Positions 45,871-58,062 of a stretch of 64,000 nt of DNA are shown here, piece after piece. A program made the translations under genes and the position numbers. The notes beneath the pieces were generated by a model. That model saw nothing but the letters and a program-made list of their open reading frames with translations. It ran no database searches and was not told the origin of the DNA. Each line of letters begins with the position of its first letter. Positions within the stretch are counted from its first letter, which is position 1. Source of the stretch: Gnetum montanum (lineage: Eukaryota; Streptophyta; Gnetopsida; Gnetales; Gnetaceae); assembly GCA_015680685.1 (NCBI GenBank), contig MNCI01007684.1:126653-190652 (forward strand), in the 5' to 3' direction.

Positions 45871-46692
45871 CAAGACAAGCATTGTGCAATGCTTAAGCTT
45901 TTTATTACTTTCTATCTAACAGTGTTTCTGTTTTACAATTTCTGCAGTATTTCTCTCAGCCCCCCATTCTTTTCCTTGACGCATGAAATCCATCTTAAAT
46001 TTTTAAGTTCCTAAAATTTTTTCTCTCTATCTTGTTGCCTTGGAATTGCAGAGCCTTGCCTAACAGCATCTTTTGCTGTTCTTTGGATTTTAACCACTTT
46101 CAAACCTTTCTGTTTTTTGTTAGGTTTTTATCCTTTTGCAGGTTCTTCACGGGTTCTGATCGCGTTGCAGGATTATGCGGACTAAGACATGTTTCTTCTT
46201 GATCCGTGTCTTGTCAACTGCCTTGCTGACGTTGGTCTTCTTGGTTGTGGTCTCTTCTGAAGATGTTTTCTTCAGTTTCATCGCAACCTCTGGCTGTTTC
46301 TTCTTCGGTGGCATTGCAGATCCTTTCTCCGTTCCTGTTGAAGATCTTTATTCATTGTTATTTCCAGCCGAACTTTTGCGTTCATAACATTCTCTGGTGT
46401 TGGACCCCTCATGTCCACCATTCAAACATGAGGGTTCTTCTTTTCCCATACATCCTTCGGCTCTGCCTTGTGGATTCATTTTGTTGAATGTTTCATGTTT
46501 GCCTGTGAAATACTGTTTGTAATAGTTTTGTCAGTACATTGTCCCACCCCCATTTCGCCTTCGACGAATGGGACCCGCTTAAATTTTATGAGCGGGAGTT
46601 TAAATTTTTTAAGCTGAAACACTATTTATACATGTACTGGCATGCTCATTCCCTTTCCTTTGCAGCTTCGGCTGCTTGGCTGCATTGCCTAA

Positions 46693-46734
46693 ACACACTG
46701 ATGAGGGGTGCAAGTCCCCGAAAACGTTTTGTGT
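46693..46734 (+). ncRNA. Hammerhead ribozyme motif, copy e (best copy)
   Basis: Perfect core: ACACA, CUGAUGA, GGGG-UGCAAGU-CCCC, GAA, palindromic AACGUU, U, UGUGU. With a six-base palindrome as stem III and no loop, two molecules would pair to form a dimeric type I hammerhead. An outer stem GCAUUG/CAAUGC encloses the motif, and a CACAAC-AAGC-GUUGUG-type hairpin (one pair altered in this copy) follows it. Confidence 0.78.
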
Positions 46735-47061
46735 CACAACAAGCATTATGCAATGCTTGAGCTTTGTATTACTTTCTATCTAACAGTGCTTCTGTTTTAC
46801 AGTTTCTGCAGTATTTCTCTTAGCCCCTGTTCTTTTCCTTGACGCAAGAGATCCATCTTAAATTTTTAAGTCCCTAAATTTTTAAATTTTTAAGTCCCTA
46901 AAATTTTTAAATTTTTAAATTTTCAAGTCCCTAAATTTTTAAGTCCTTAAAATTTTATGAGTAGGAGTTTAAATTTTTGAAGTTGGGACACTATTTATAC
47001 ATGTACTGGCATGCTCATTCCCTTGCCTTTGCAGCTTCGACTGCCTGGCCGCATTTCCTAA

Positions 47062-47104
47062 ACACACTAATGACGAGTGCAAGTCCCCGAAAACATTTTC
47101 TGTC
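47062..47104 (+). ncRNA. Hammerhead ribozyme motif, copy f (decayed)
   Basis: The core reads CUAAUGA (invariant G changed to A), stem II has mismatches and the 3' strand of stem I is altered. Expected to be inactive. Kept here because its position preserves the 860/360 spacing. Confidence 0.55.
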
Positions 47105-47379
47105 ACAACAAGCGTTGTGCAATGCTTGAGCTTTGTATTACTTTCTGTTTAACAGTGTTTCTGTTTTACAGTTTCTGCAGTATTTCTCTCAGCCCCCCGT
47201 TCTTTTCCTTGATGCACGAGATCCATCTTAAATTTTTAAGTCCCTAAAATTTTTTCTCTCTATCTCATTGCTTTGGAATTACAGAGCTTTGCCTGACAGC
47301 ATCTTTCATTGTTCTTTGGATTCTAACCACTTTCAAACCTTTCTACTTTTGGTTAGGTTTTTATCCTTTTGCAGGTTCT

Positions 47380-47658
47380 TCACGGGTTTTGATCATGTTG
47401 TAGGATTATGCGAACTAAGGCATGTTTCTTCTTGATCTGCGTCTTGTCAATCACCCTGTTGACGTTGGTCTTCTTGGTTGTGGTCTCTTCTGAAGATGTT
47501 TTCTTCAGTTTGATCGCAACCTCTGGCTGTTTCTTCTCCGGCGGCGTTGCAAATCCTTTCTCCATTGCTGTTGAAGATCTTTGTTCATTACTGTTTCCAA
47601 CTGAACATCTACGTTCCTGACATTCTCTGGTGTTGGACCCCTCATGTTCACCATTCAA
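47380..47658 (-). CDS. Lys-rich frame in the internal region (unit 3)
   Basis: Same frame as 44928-45206, again 92 codons (MNGEHEGSNTREC ... ILQHDQNP). The middle unit (46160-46430) keeps only the plus-strand frame. Differences between units 1 and 3 do not introduce stops, which is weak evidence for coding. Confidence 0.25.
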   Translation of the reverse strand: MNGEHEGSNTRECQERRCSVGNSNEQRSSTAMEKGFATPPEKKQPEVAIKLKKTSSEETTTKKTNVNRVIDKTQIKKKHALVRIILQHDQNP

Positions 47659-47925
47659 ACATGAGGGTTCTCCTTTTCCCTTACACCCTTCGGCTCTACC
47701 TTGTAGATCCGTTTTGTTGAATGTTTCATGTTCGCCTTTGAAATACTGTTTGTAATAGTTTTGTCAGTACATTGTCCCACCCCCATTTCTCCTTTGACAA
47801 ATGGGGCTTGCTTAAATTTTATGAGCGAGAGTTTAAATTTTTGAAGCTGGGACACTATTTATACATGTACTAGCATGCTCATTCCCTTGCCTTTGTAGCT
47901 TCAGCTGCCTGGCCGCATTGCCTAA

Positions 47926-47967
47926 ACACACTGATGAGGGGTGCAAGTCCCTGAAAATGTTTTGTGT
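47926..47967 (+). ncRNA. Hammerhead ribozyme motif, copy g
   Basis: Core intact. Stem II is GGGG/CCCU with one G-U pair. Stem III is AAUGUU and stem I ACACA/UGUGU. The outer stem has one change (CAAUAC for CAAUGC). Confidence 0.68.
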
Positions 47968-48170
47968 CACAACAAGCGTTGTGCAATACTTGAGCTTTGT
48001 ATTACTTTCTGTCCAACAGTGTTTCTGTTTTACAGTTTCTGCAGTATTTCTCTCAGCCCCCCGTTCTTTTCCTTGACGCACGAGATCCATCTTAAATTTT
48101 TAAGTCCCTAAAATTCTTAAGTCCCTAAATTTTTAAGTCCCTAAAATTTTTAAGTCCCTAAAATTTGCAT

Positions 48171-51100
48171 ATACTTTACACATTAGCTTAAAATGGTAAG
48201 TGATGTCATAAACAAATTCAACATTGTACTTCATTTACACAACACCTATAGCTAAGTTAAAATTAATGTAGTGCATCAATTACACATAACTATAAAACTT
48301 AGCATCATGTAAATTATAATTCAAATTTGATATCATGCATCATTTACACTTGTATCCCAAGAATTTATGACTAACACTAGACATCAATCTATTCCCCCTA
48401 CAACTAATTCTTCTTCCTCATCATCGCTATTTATTTACATGAATTTCAAGTGTGTTGTTGTAGCTAGATCATAATAGCTCTCTCCTAGATCTATTAAGAA
48501 AATAAAAAGTATCTTAGTATGTCTTTGTTTATGATATTAAACAACATGTGCTATAAGAAGTAAAGTCTTCTCGTGCATGTCTGTATATATTTCTAGAATC
48601 CTTTTTTCAACTTTCCCTAGACTCAAGTTTGATGTTTATAAATTTTCAAACACTGAGTTAGGAATATTCAACAATATATTGGCCCATTTTTTCATATGCT
48701 CTTTGCTCCTTTGAGTTTATGTTGCTTTATTAATCCTCTTCTACAAGTTTCCTTAAAGAGATCTTTCTTGCTTTATGAGTGTGATCACCATCACACTATT
48801 AAAAAAAATCTTTGAATAGTTCCTCCAACTTTGTTCATGGATAAAAAAGTTCCTATTTTTTTATTAGTATATACACTTTTATTTTTCCTTAAAAATCTAT
48901 GGTACTCTCTCTTGTACCACTTCTTATTTTTTAGTGCATTTGGCCCTAGCTCTCATATGTTGTAGCTAAATATTGTAAACTTACCATGGAGCATGTCATG
49001 GCTAATGTAGATTTTTTTCATTGCATGAGAGCTTTCTAAAACTTCAATATCTTAATATTCTATTTCTAGTATGCTCTAGCTAGAGGATTGCTTCTAATCA
49101 TCTTTCTTCCAAAAAGATCTACTTCTACTAATTCTTATTAGTTTAACAACATCTTTATTTCTCTTTTATAATATGCTTTCTTTATCCACACTTACTCTAA
49201 TGCATCTAATAGTATGACATTGAAATTCACTTATTTAATAGTCAATACCCTCATATCCTTCACATAATTTAGAGTAGCACTTATTTTTTCTACTACTACA
49301 TTCCATTCTAAAACATCAACATTTATTACTAGGTCTTTGAATATCAGCTTAACTTTACTTAGTTTTATTGTAATTTCTACAATAAAGAATTATGTTAGTT
49401 ATGATGTATAAAAAGCTTGACATTAATACTAATTGCAAATACTTATGTTATCTTAGAAAGAGAAACTTTAGCTTCTACTCTATATCGTTTGCTAATCCCT
49501 CCATTATTAGTTGCTTTTCTTTAACACAAGCCCATATTTTTTCTTCATCTCTGTAACAAATACTTGATTAGATTTTCCATGTTAATTTTACTATTTTTAC
49601 ATTTTTTAATGACTAAACTTATGATAGGAGGTAGATAGCTTTGAACAAGTTATTTTCTTAATCAATTTGTAGACGTTCACATCACTCAAATTTTTCTTTT
49701 CTTGTTTTGAAAGTGTAGTTTACATCAAGGGTAAGATGTCTATCTTTGAAATGTCATCCCTTCCACCACTCATGCCATCTCCATCTTTTGCATCTCTTTC
49801 TTGGCTTCTTTTCTTAAAGTCCAAATTAAATGGATTAGAAAACAAGTCAAATCCATGTTCACTAATCTTCTCATTTTCTTCTAACATAAGCAAGTTAGCA
49901 AGAAAATCTAATTCAACATTATCCATTCCTTTCTACAAACTCTTCAGTATAGAAGGAATGTTGGATTGGAGCTTTTTCATTTATTACCTCAATATCATTT
50001 TCTTGTGTGTAGCTTTTGCAAACACATTATAAAGTAGAGTTAGATGCTATCGATGTAGTATGTGATTTGAACATTAAAAATAGATCTAACATCAAACATC
50101 ATATTATACCTAGTGCTAATATAGCATTAATGTCTCATGTTAGTACTTAACCTTAGTAGGACTTAGGCTATAGAAATAATTAAAAATAATTAACCAAAAC
50201 TAATTGAAGTATAGAATCCAAAACCAAAGTAAAACCATAAATTACTTACTTATTTTCTCTTATAGCATTTCCTGGGACACCTTGACTATGGAGGTCTCAA
50301 AAGATACTTCTTTCTTCATAAGCTTAGAAAGAGCTTTTTTCTTTCTAGAAGCCTTTCCCTTCTACACTATTTTGGAGGTGCTATCTAAGATGGCCTCCTT
50401 TCTCATTGCAACATCATCACTTATTTTTCTCTATGGCTCTTCTATGCTCTACATCATAGAGGTAGCCACTTGTTCTTTAGTCCTATATGCTAACACCAAT
50501 AGACCTTTCCCATTAATGTTGCATGCTAACATTATAATCACCAAGTGTTGAGATAGTGGAAGCTCAAAGTATGCCACAAAAGTAATTCTTGATTACTTCT
50601 CTTGACCTCTAGAAAATAAAAATGGCACCTTTTTTATTAATCCATAAGAAAACCCAAAATTGAGTCATTTTCTCTTGGTTTTCTTCTTCCCATTCTTTTC
50701 TTCTTGAAAGAGCTTTTCTATCTCATCAACCACTCTTTAGTAGATCACTAACATTCAATCTACCACCCTTCCTTATGATATAGTCTAATATAACTTATAT
50801 AATCATCTAGGGATGAGTTCCTACTTTTATTCAATTTTATTACAAATAGATTTTCAATGAAAAATGGGAAGATCTTCTTTAAGTCTTTCCTTGTCCCCTT
50901 GTAAAAACTAAAAGTATCTCACTTTTTAGATTACATTCATTCCTTTACTACTGATAGGTCCATATAATCAAATTTATATCCATCTACTCCAACTTCCCTT
51001 TCTAGGTAGCTAAGCCAATATTTGAGTGTTGTAGGACCCCGTGAGATGACTATCTATTTCTTATTCATGAAAATAACAAAAATAGTCTTTTCTACCAAAT

Positions 51101-53240
51101 AGCTCTTAATGAGACGTACACACTTTGCTACACTTGGATATGAGTGTTTTGATTCTAGGATGCATATGATTCTAGCATTGTCAAATTTTCTCAAGTAGTC
51201 TATTCTTTCTCCTTCAAAAATCTACTTTTGAGTGCTTTGAGCCTCAATGATTATCCTAACTTGAAACTCTTTCACCAAGCTAGTCACAATAATGAACATG
51301 ATGCCATCTAGACTTATTAGTTGCTGCAACAATAACTAGTGTCACATTAGTATAATATTGAAAACATTGTATCCTTTATACTTAAACTTCAACATAGGTG
51401 CTTACCTTTTGTCATAGGATGATTTTGAATACCTTGGGTCATTCTACATTCTCTTCATGGATCTTACCCCATAATGGATGTAACCACCCTTTATTTTCAT
51501 ACTTATTCCAAAACTGGTAGAGTCTAATACTTTTGTACTAGGATTCAAAATATGTCATTACATATGGGCTTCGATTATGATGTTAAAACAAATCCTGCAA
51601 TAGACTCTGTAAAAAGTCAAAGTGATCTCATCCTTAAACATCAAGATCCTTGAACATATGCCACTTGGCCAAGTTAGTTCTCTAACAACCTCTAACTAAG
51701 AACCAATTTTTCTAGAACCTTTCCAAAATATTGTTAACTTACCTTTCGACAAAAATTTATGAGTTTGGGGGATTTAACATTGTAGTTAACACCTATATTT
51801 CAAGGAACAATGTACTATCAACATTGAATTGTTGATACTCTTTCCTTTTTCCACAACTTATCTAAATGTTTCTTGTATACGAAGCATATTTGGATAATTC
51901 TTCTATCTCTAACCACTGCTCATAAATGATCTTTGTTAGCTTAGTAGCAAATCAAAGAAGGATGTACTCCATAGCCCTTATGATAGTTTCTTCACCCAAG
52001 CTAGTATCAATCATTATGTGAAAGTGGTTGATGCAAAATCGCAAAAACTCATTAGCTTCTTACCTTACCCATAACTTCTATAGAATCAAAGAGAAATCAT
52101 CAAATAATGATTTGATCTTGATTGGTCCCATATTTCTTCTCTTATTCCATCCTACTTCTCTTATTCTCCAAAATACTTCTCTCATCCACTAGTAAGAAAA
52201 ACATTAGTTCAATTATAAGGAGCCTAGGTGTTGTAGCATTCCTACATTAACAAGTTCATAGTAGTTAATCATAGGTCATATCAAAAACATATTTCATCAT
52301 GTCATTATTGTTTCTAATGTCCTATGTTGATATTCATGTTAATATTTTTAATTTGTATCTTTTAACATCTTGTGATAAACTTATGCTAGAGTAATTCCAA
52401 GTTATATTGCATTAGAAGTCTCCTTGGATCTTAACTTCTGAAGTTAAGAAAGTAACCTCTTTGATGTTGTATGTTGAAAAATTTCTACATTCTACATTTC
52501 TACTATAAAAATATCATGATAAAATCATGTGAAAACTATGTTGAAAGCACCTACATATTCAACCTCTTCGCACTAATTCTCTCATGTTGTGTTTTCTGCT
52601 ATGTCATTTTCTTGTCTAGGACTTCCATGACTAGAAAATTCCAAAAATAGCTAGAATTCATACCAATGATACTCAAATTAACATTTGGTCATTTATATGA
52701 TTCTATAATTAGTTTTATGCCTTATGTTAAACTAGAATCATGAATTTAAGCAACACTTCTCTATCTAAATCCTCTATCCTTGTGACTTGTGTGACACTAT
52801 TCATACAAATAATTGTAAATTTCTAACACATTTAATTTTAGGTCAAATATATATAAAACCCTAGATGAACATACCAATTCTATCTAAAAATGCTAAAAAA
52901 TAAACTACCTAATTATAGACATTTTATCCTTGTTCCTTTTAAAAAAAAATCTAGCAAAACCCTTGAAATTGAGGTATTTAACAATAGGCTTCTCAACCCC
53001 ACACCAAATTAAATTTAAATTTATTAGTTTACACTTTAAAAAAACATTTCTTCCTGACTAGCATCATCAAGATCTAGTTTATAACAACATTTTTCCAACT
53101 ATAATTCTTCAAAACTCTATGTCCTAGTTTACTATTATTAAGATTATACTAAAATAATGTTCAAAACCTAAGATGAGAGTTCTAAATCAAGGTTCTAGTT
53201 ACTTGCATTTGTGCCCTAGATTGTAGGATGCGGGGTTGTG
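48171..53240. other. Degenerate AT-rich sequence, probably minus-strand retroelement
   Basis: Almost no long frames. Those at 49720-49926 (minus) and 49736-50032 or 50204-50551 (plus) show no domain that I recognise. The plus strand is T/C-rich and the minus strand A/G-rich, as in a decayed coding region on the minus strand. On the minus strand near 53255 a TAGTATCAAAGG phrase resembles an iMet primer site with three changes, which would place an element's 5' end there. Confidence 0.35.
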
Positions 53241-54899
53241 GTAGTCCTTTGATACTATTAGACCCACTTATGGCCCCCTAACTATTTGCTACTATTTCCA
53301 CTTACCATCTTTTCCAAATCACTATGTTGTTATTTTTTATGGCTATTATGTGCTTTACATTCACATTGTTTTTGAAATTGCTAAGTTCCAAATGAATTTT
53401 TTGTGAACATCTTTTTTTTTCTCTTATAGCTTGATGAAATGATGTTCTATTACTTTTAGAAAATTTTTAATACTTCTGATATGTTCAAAGTTTCAGCATG
53501 ATAGAACAACATGGTCCAACATTGATGTCACATATTAATTTTAATAAATATTATATGTTCTAATAATTATTGTCTATATGTAGGTCAACATGGCTACCCA
53601 TCCATCATTGTTTTGCATATATCTCCTCTTAGATCGTGCCGTAGGTCAAGTATATTAAGCCTTGAACATATCCTTTATTGAGTTTGAGTCATATTCAATA
53701 GACATTTATTTCTATTATAAGTATCCTAGACATCACTAAGGATGATTTATTTTCTTAGTTTGATCTCTTTTCCATGATCAAGACTTTTCCTTAATGAATG
53801 ATTGCTTCATTGATTAAGATATATTCAATAGTAAAAATGAAGAAGAGATGCTTGAACTTAGTACTCTTCTTTTCCAAGATCATCAGATCATTTTAACTAT
53901 CCTTCAAAAAATTCATTTGCTTTCACTTAGGGATATAGTAAAATTCCTAGTATTGATTCTAAGTTGGTGTAACAAAATATAATTTTGAGGAAGGTTCCAA
54001 ATATAATAACAAAAAATTTTTCTAAGTGGTGAGTATACCCTATGCCCAACCATATGAATTACAAGTGTTCATATGCAATCTCATCAAATTCTACAAATCT
54101 TAAGTTTCTATATACACTAGTTCTAGGAAGTGAAATCTAATCATGATGATTGTTGTCTTCCCAACTACACTTGTGAAGCATACTTGTATGGTTAAGTATA
54201 ATTAGGGCATGTGATTTTAATTATTTTATATTTTATTCACCTAAAATTGATAATAAGTTGAAACTTAATTTATTAACCAATTTTACTAATATAATTGCTA
54301 ATTAATAATTAACTATCCTAACATAAGCATCCAATCCCACTTTCTGTACACATCCTAAACACATACAACACTACTGGGTTACCAAGCATTAAGCACTATT
54401 GGGATTACCAAGTGTGGTATGTTATGCTCAAAGTGGTCATACTTATGTATTTAATCTATTTAACTTAATTAATTAAAGTATTACTTATCTTAATTAATCA
54501 TGTAATTAATGAAAATGGTAAATGTAGAAATAAATCATTAATCTATTCCAAGTGCTACAAGGTTTGATCAAAAGGCTCATCTTTTATCATTGTTCGCACT
54601 AGTATGCTTAGGTATATCAATGCTTGAATAAAGATTTGTATACTTTCTGACTCTCTTGGTGGGCACTTAAAAAAATATTCTAACTTTCAAATGATAAAAC
54701 TACAAGAACTCTACTACAACTATGACAAGACCTCTATAAATATAGTGGGTGAGTGCATATCTATGGAATTTACTGTAGAGTTGCATTGATAGGGTCCTAT
54801 AAACATAGCAAACACTAAGTTAACGTGGCCTTATTGATGGGGTAACAACACATAGATGAGGCCATGTCGATGGGGGCCCATTGATGTGACACTTTGATC
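53241..54899. other. AT-rich sequence ending in a probable LTR start
   Basis: No coding signal. The part up to 54907 is likely the 3' LTR (minus orientation) of the element whose polypurine tract is at 54908-54918. Its other end could not be fixed. Confidence 0.35.
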
Positions 54900-54907
54900 C
54901 CTCATCA

Positions 54908-54918
54908 TACCCCCACAA
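54908..54918 (-). other. Polypurine tract of a minus-strand LTR element
   Basis: On the minus strand TTGTGGGGGTA is followed by TGATGAGGG, and preceded by 'aactcaaggatgag'. The plus Tat element has the same arrangement ('aactcaaggacgag' ... ATGGGGGTA then TGATAAAA), so this is the 3' end of a related element. Confidence 0.55.
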
Positions 54919-57100
54919 CTAAATGAAAACTCATCCTTGAGTTCCCTTACAAAATTGGGAATGTATGGGATTATTGACTAACGCTTGACACAATAGACTA
55001 ACACAACAAAACTAAGTGCTTGAGTGTATAGATCAACATCATTACAAAAAATTTGTGTTGTTCGTGACACAAAATTAAACACCATGACAAAAATACTCAA
55101 ATTGGACATCACATCCTCTGATGGCATGAAGATGGTTGAGAAGATCAAACAACCCTAGGTGGTAGAGGTTCCTAAGGTTTTGAAGGACCTTTGCTAGCTT
55201 CGGACATGTGTGATGGATGAGGCAACTATGTCTATCTTGCTACAATTGTTACCTTCGGTGGAAGATGAAAGGCATCCAATAATGCCTTTATCTTCTTCTC
55301 CTTGCTTTAGGGATCATTCATAGTCCACATGACATCGCCAATGTGGATTGGAATGGGGATATCCCAAGGATAGGTCATTACTGGGAACAGCTCCTTGATG
55401 TTGATAAACTAGGCAATGAATTATTTGTATTCAACATCACATGCCCTAACTGAGTTTTGTAGCTCCTAGTAGTCATTCATTCTTTTGGCCAGGCTCTTAG
55501 CAGTGGATCTCTAATTAGTACATTTATGCTTCAGAACCCGAAGCTCATCGTTTATCTCTACAATCATTTTCTTGGTGTTCTTATGGTGCTTAAACTCAAC
55601 CTTGTACAACAAGTACAATCTAGCCACATACTTTTCCAATTTTGATGGTTGTCATTTGGTAGTCAATGTAGCTAGGTTTGCGTACTAGAGATTGACAAGC
55701 TCCATATATTTAGTCATTTTCTCTATTTGCTACTCCTTTAGGTGAATTTTTACTTTATTATATTGATCAATCCCATCAATGATGGGCTACCATAATTTGC
55801 AACCTTGTTGGAGTTGTTAGATGGTCTTGTTCATCTTTTCCTTTGTCACTTGAATATGTTTCTTATTTATTTCCTTCTGTAGGATGACTTGGTCTTTGTA
55901 GTGATCCTTGAATCTCTCAAATTTAAGAGCTTCTTATTTCTAGATGGCTACCTCTATTGTAATATTTTGGCAAAGGGCATGGAGCTCCTCCATGGAGAGT
56001 TTTCTATTCTTAACTATCAATGTCCTTAACTCTTTGTTTACTCTAGCTAGTTGCTCCTACTATTGATGCATAAGATCAATCAATTTTTTTTATGTGCATC
56101 AATGTTTCACAGGTGATGGTTTTCTATGGTCAACTACACATTCTCCTAGTAAGTTAGATCCAAGGCCTTCTAAATTTTATGTTGGGTGACCTCTACCAAG
56201 GATTAATAGAACATCACCATCTCCATCACATTCTCAACCCCTTTTAGCCTAATGTGAAGTTATTTAAGAGCTTTATCTCTTGTCAATGTTGGATTTAGAA
56301 ATGCAAGGTCGGCAATTTGGGCTTTTAATATAGTAACTTTTGTGACCAAGCGTTCATTCAATTCCTTGGATAGTTCGAGTTGCCATTTTAAAATAATGTG
56401 CTTGCCCCTTACCTCTATCAAGTCCCACTAGGTTGTAGTTATATTATCCAAAAGGTTTAAGACATTGAGAAGTAATTGACTAGTTCCTACTAGTTAGTCT
56501 AGTAGTTGTTCATGTTGTGATGTGCTTAGTTTGCCACTTATAGTTCTTGTGGATGTTTTCTAATCCTTATGTGCAATAAGATCTAGTACAAATGCCATAG
56601 GTGCATTGAGTGTTTCAACAATTCTATTACCAACCACTTTAGTTACTATTTCTTATCCTTGATGCTACATCAATAGCACTGTTGCCCCCTTGCCCTCCTC
56701 CAAGCAAATCAAGAAGGTAGCAACATTCCTAGAAATCTTTGGGAGTTGTTGTTGTTCTAAAAGAGATGCCATTACCTCTCTAGTGCTAGGATTCAACCTC
56801 GCTGACAATTGCATTTGTTAGGCAAAGAAAATGAGTCCACCTTCCCTCATTAAGATGATTGTTTGGGCCACCTCATTTAGGTGGCTCATTGTTGATCAAT
56901 ACATAGATAGATCTCCACCACTCATTCCTGCTTGTTACTCTTGCTCACTTAAGAGCCATTCTCAATACTTATGTAACTGTTGGGATGTTGCAGTGACATC
57001 CAACATAATTTTCTAAGTGGGAGGTGGAGGTGGTAGCTACTACTCCTCTTCTTGGATAGTCATTGTAGGAGTTTTATCCTTCATCATCTCTATCCAATTA
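54919..57100 (-). pseudogene. Decayed internal region of a minus-strand Gypsy element
   Basis: Read on the minus strand this is A/G-rich and looks like a degraded, Glu/Lys/Leu-rich coiled-coil coding region with many stops. No RT or integrase blocks were recognised. The position, upstream of the polypurine tract and downstream of the frames at 57115-57720, fits an extra open reading frame of a Tat-type element. Confidence 0.35.
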
Positions 57101-57114
57101 GTAGTTAGACCATG

Positions 57115-57720
57115 TCAGACAACATTGTTAGTGTAGCAAACTATTCCTCTCCTTTGATATAGTTTTTTGATGAGGCATGGAAAGTTGAGTGCCTTTCTTC
57201 CACGTTTATTCTCCTTGAACCACTTCTCTATCTCCAGATAGATTAGTTGTGGAAGGTTGAGGGGAAATCTTCCACTTAGAGAAGCACATGCATGGGTAGA
57301 AAATGTAGTAATCTTACTGGGCCTCACCATTGGATTTAGGTGAAAGACCACAATCTTGTATTGGATTCTTTCTACTAGTGTGAGCATGTTATACCCCTTG
57401 CAGTCAACACCATAGGACTATTGAACCCACTTCTTTTTGATGTTGGGGTCCACCTGCATCAGAATCTCGACAAGATTCATCCTAATTTTAGGCAGCCCAA
57501 GTGCCTATGCAATGTCTTGCAATGAGTAGGACACTAAAATTTCCTTGATCCTAACCATTGAACCACCTTTCCTATTATTCCAAATTAGGAATGTCTCTTC
57601 AATATACCACTCCCCACTAGAAGTGATAATTGGCCACATGGGAGAGGTCTTTCGTTGATCCAATATCTTTTTATGTGCTTCCTTCAAGAAAGAGCCAAAG
57701 TTCAACTCTAGGAGCACCAT
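57115..57720 (-). pseudogene. Possible 'plant transposon protein' type frame of a Gypsy element
   Basis: Two minus-strand frames (57720-57505 and 57387-57115) read FLKEAHKKILDQRKTSPMWPIITSS, then LVERIQYKIVVFHLNPMVRPSKITTFSTH and IYLEIEKWFKENKRGRKALNFPCLIKKLYQRRGI. The order is reminiscent of the extra, non-pol protein carried by many plant Gypsy elements ('...ALLYAI..G..INVG..I...I.......LPFPSLITQLC...GV'). The resemblance is by eye only. The frames are separated by a stop or shift, so the gene is dead. Confidence 0.4.
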
Positions 57721-58062
57721 CTTCCAAAACTCCCTTGATCTAATTTAGTTAAGGTATGCTTCAATCAAGGTCACCTCAAGGTTCACTTGTTAAGCTGATG
57801 CCTCATCCTAGTGGGAATGTTTTATTGCTACCACTTATTTTGGAATTTGATGAGTAGATTCCACTTTGCACTCTTCCCTAAGAGGTCTTGTGGCATGGGT
57901 TGTAGTTGGTTCTTCTTGGGATTTTTCTTGGCCCCTTCCCATTCTAGGCTATTTCTCCCTTGGTTGAGATGGTCCTCCTTCCTATGTGTGTTTGCCTTTT
58001 GGTGTCATTTGTGGTCACAACACATTTGTGGATTAGTAGATATAATGAGTAATTTAGAATAA

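Larger units (their letters stand above)
43985..48170. mobile_element. Hammerhead-ribozyme repeat array (retrozyme- or Penelope-like)
   Basis: Seven copies of a roughly 350-bp repeat each hold a hammerhead motif. One is inverted (43985-44290) and six are on the plus strand. The plus ribozymes start at 44615, 45474, 45829, 46693, 47062 and 47926, so spacings are 859, 355, 864, 369 and 864. The long intervals contain a roughly 500-bp internal region (for example 44760-45370) and the short ones do not. This reads as three elements of repeat-internal-repeat joined end to end, plus part of a fourth in inverted orientation (43985-44450). Plant retrozymes and the terminal repeats of Penelope-like elements are the known carriers of such ribozymes. 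No RT and no iMet primer site were found, so neither assignment is proven. Repeat ends are AT-rich ('tgagcgggagtttaaatttt', 'tttttaagtccctaaaa'). Confidence 0.75.

Noticed and set aside
43985-48170. Ordinary Copia or Gypsy LTR pairs
   Set aside because: No TG...CA-bounded pairs with a recognised primer site or polypurine tract were found, no pol is present, and the roughly 500-bp internal region is far too short for an autonomous element.
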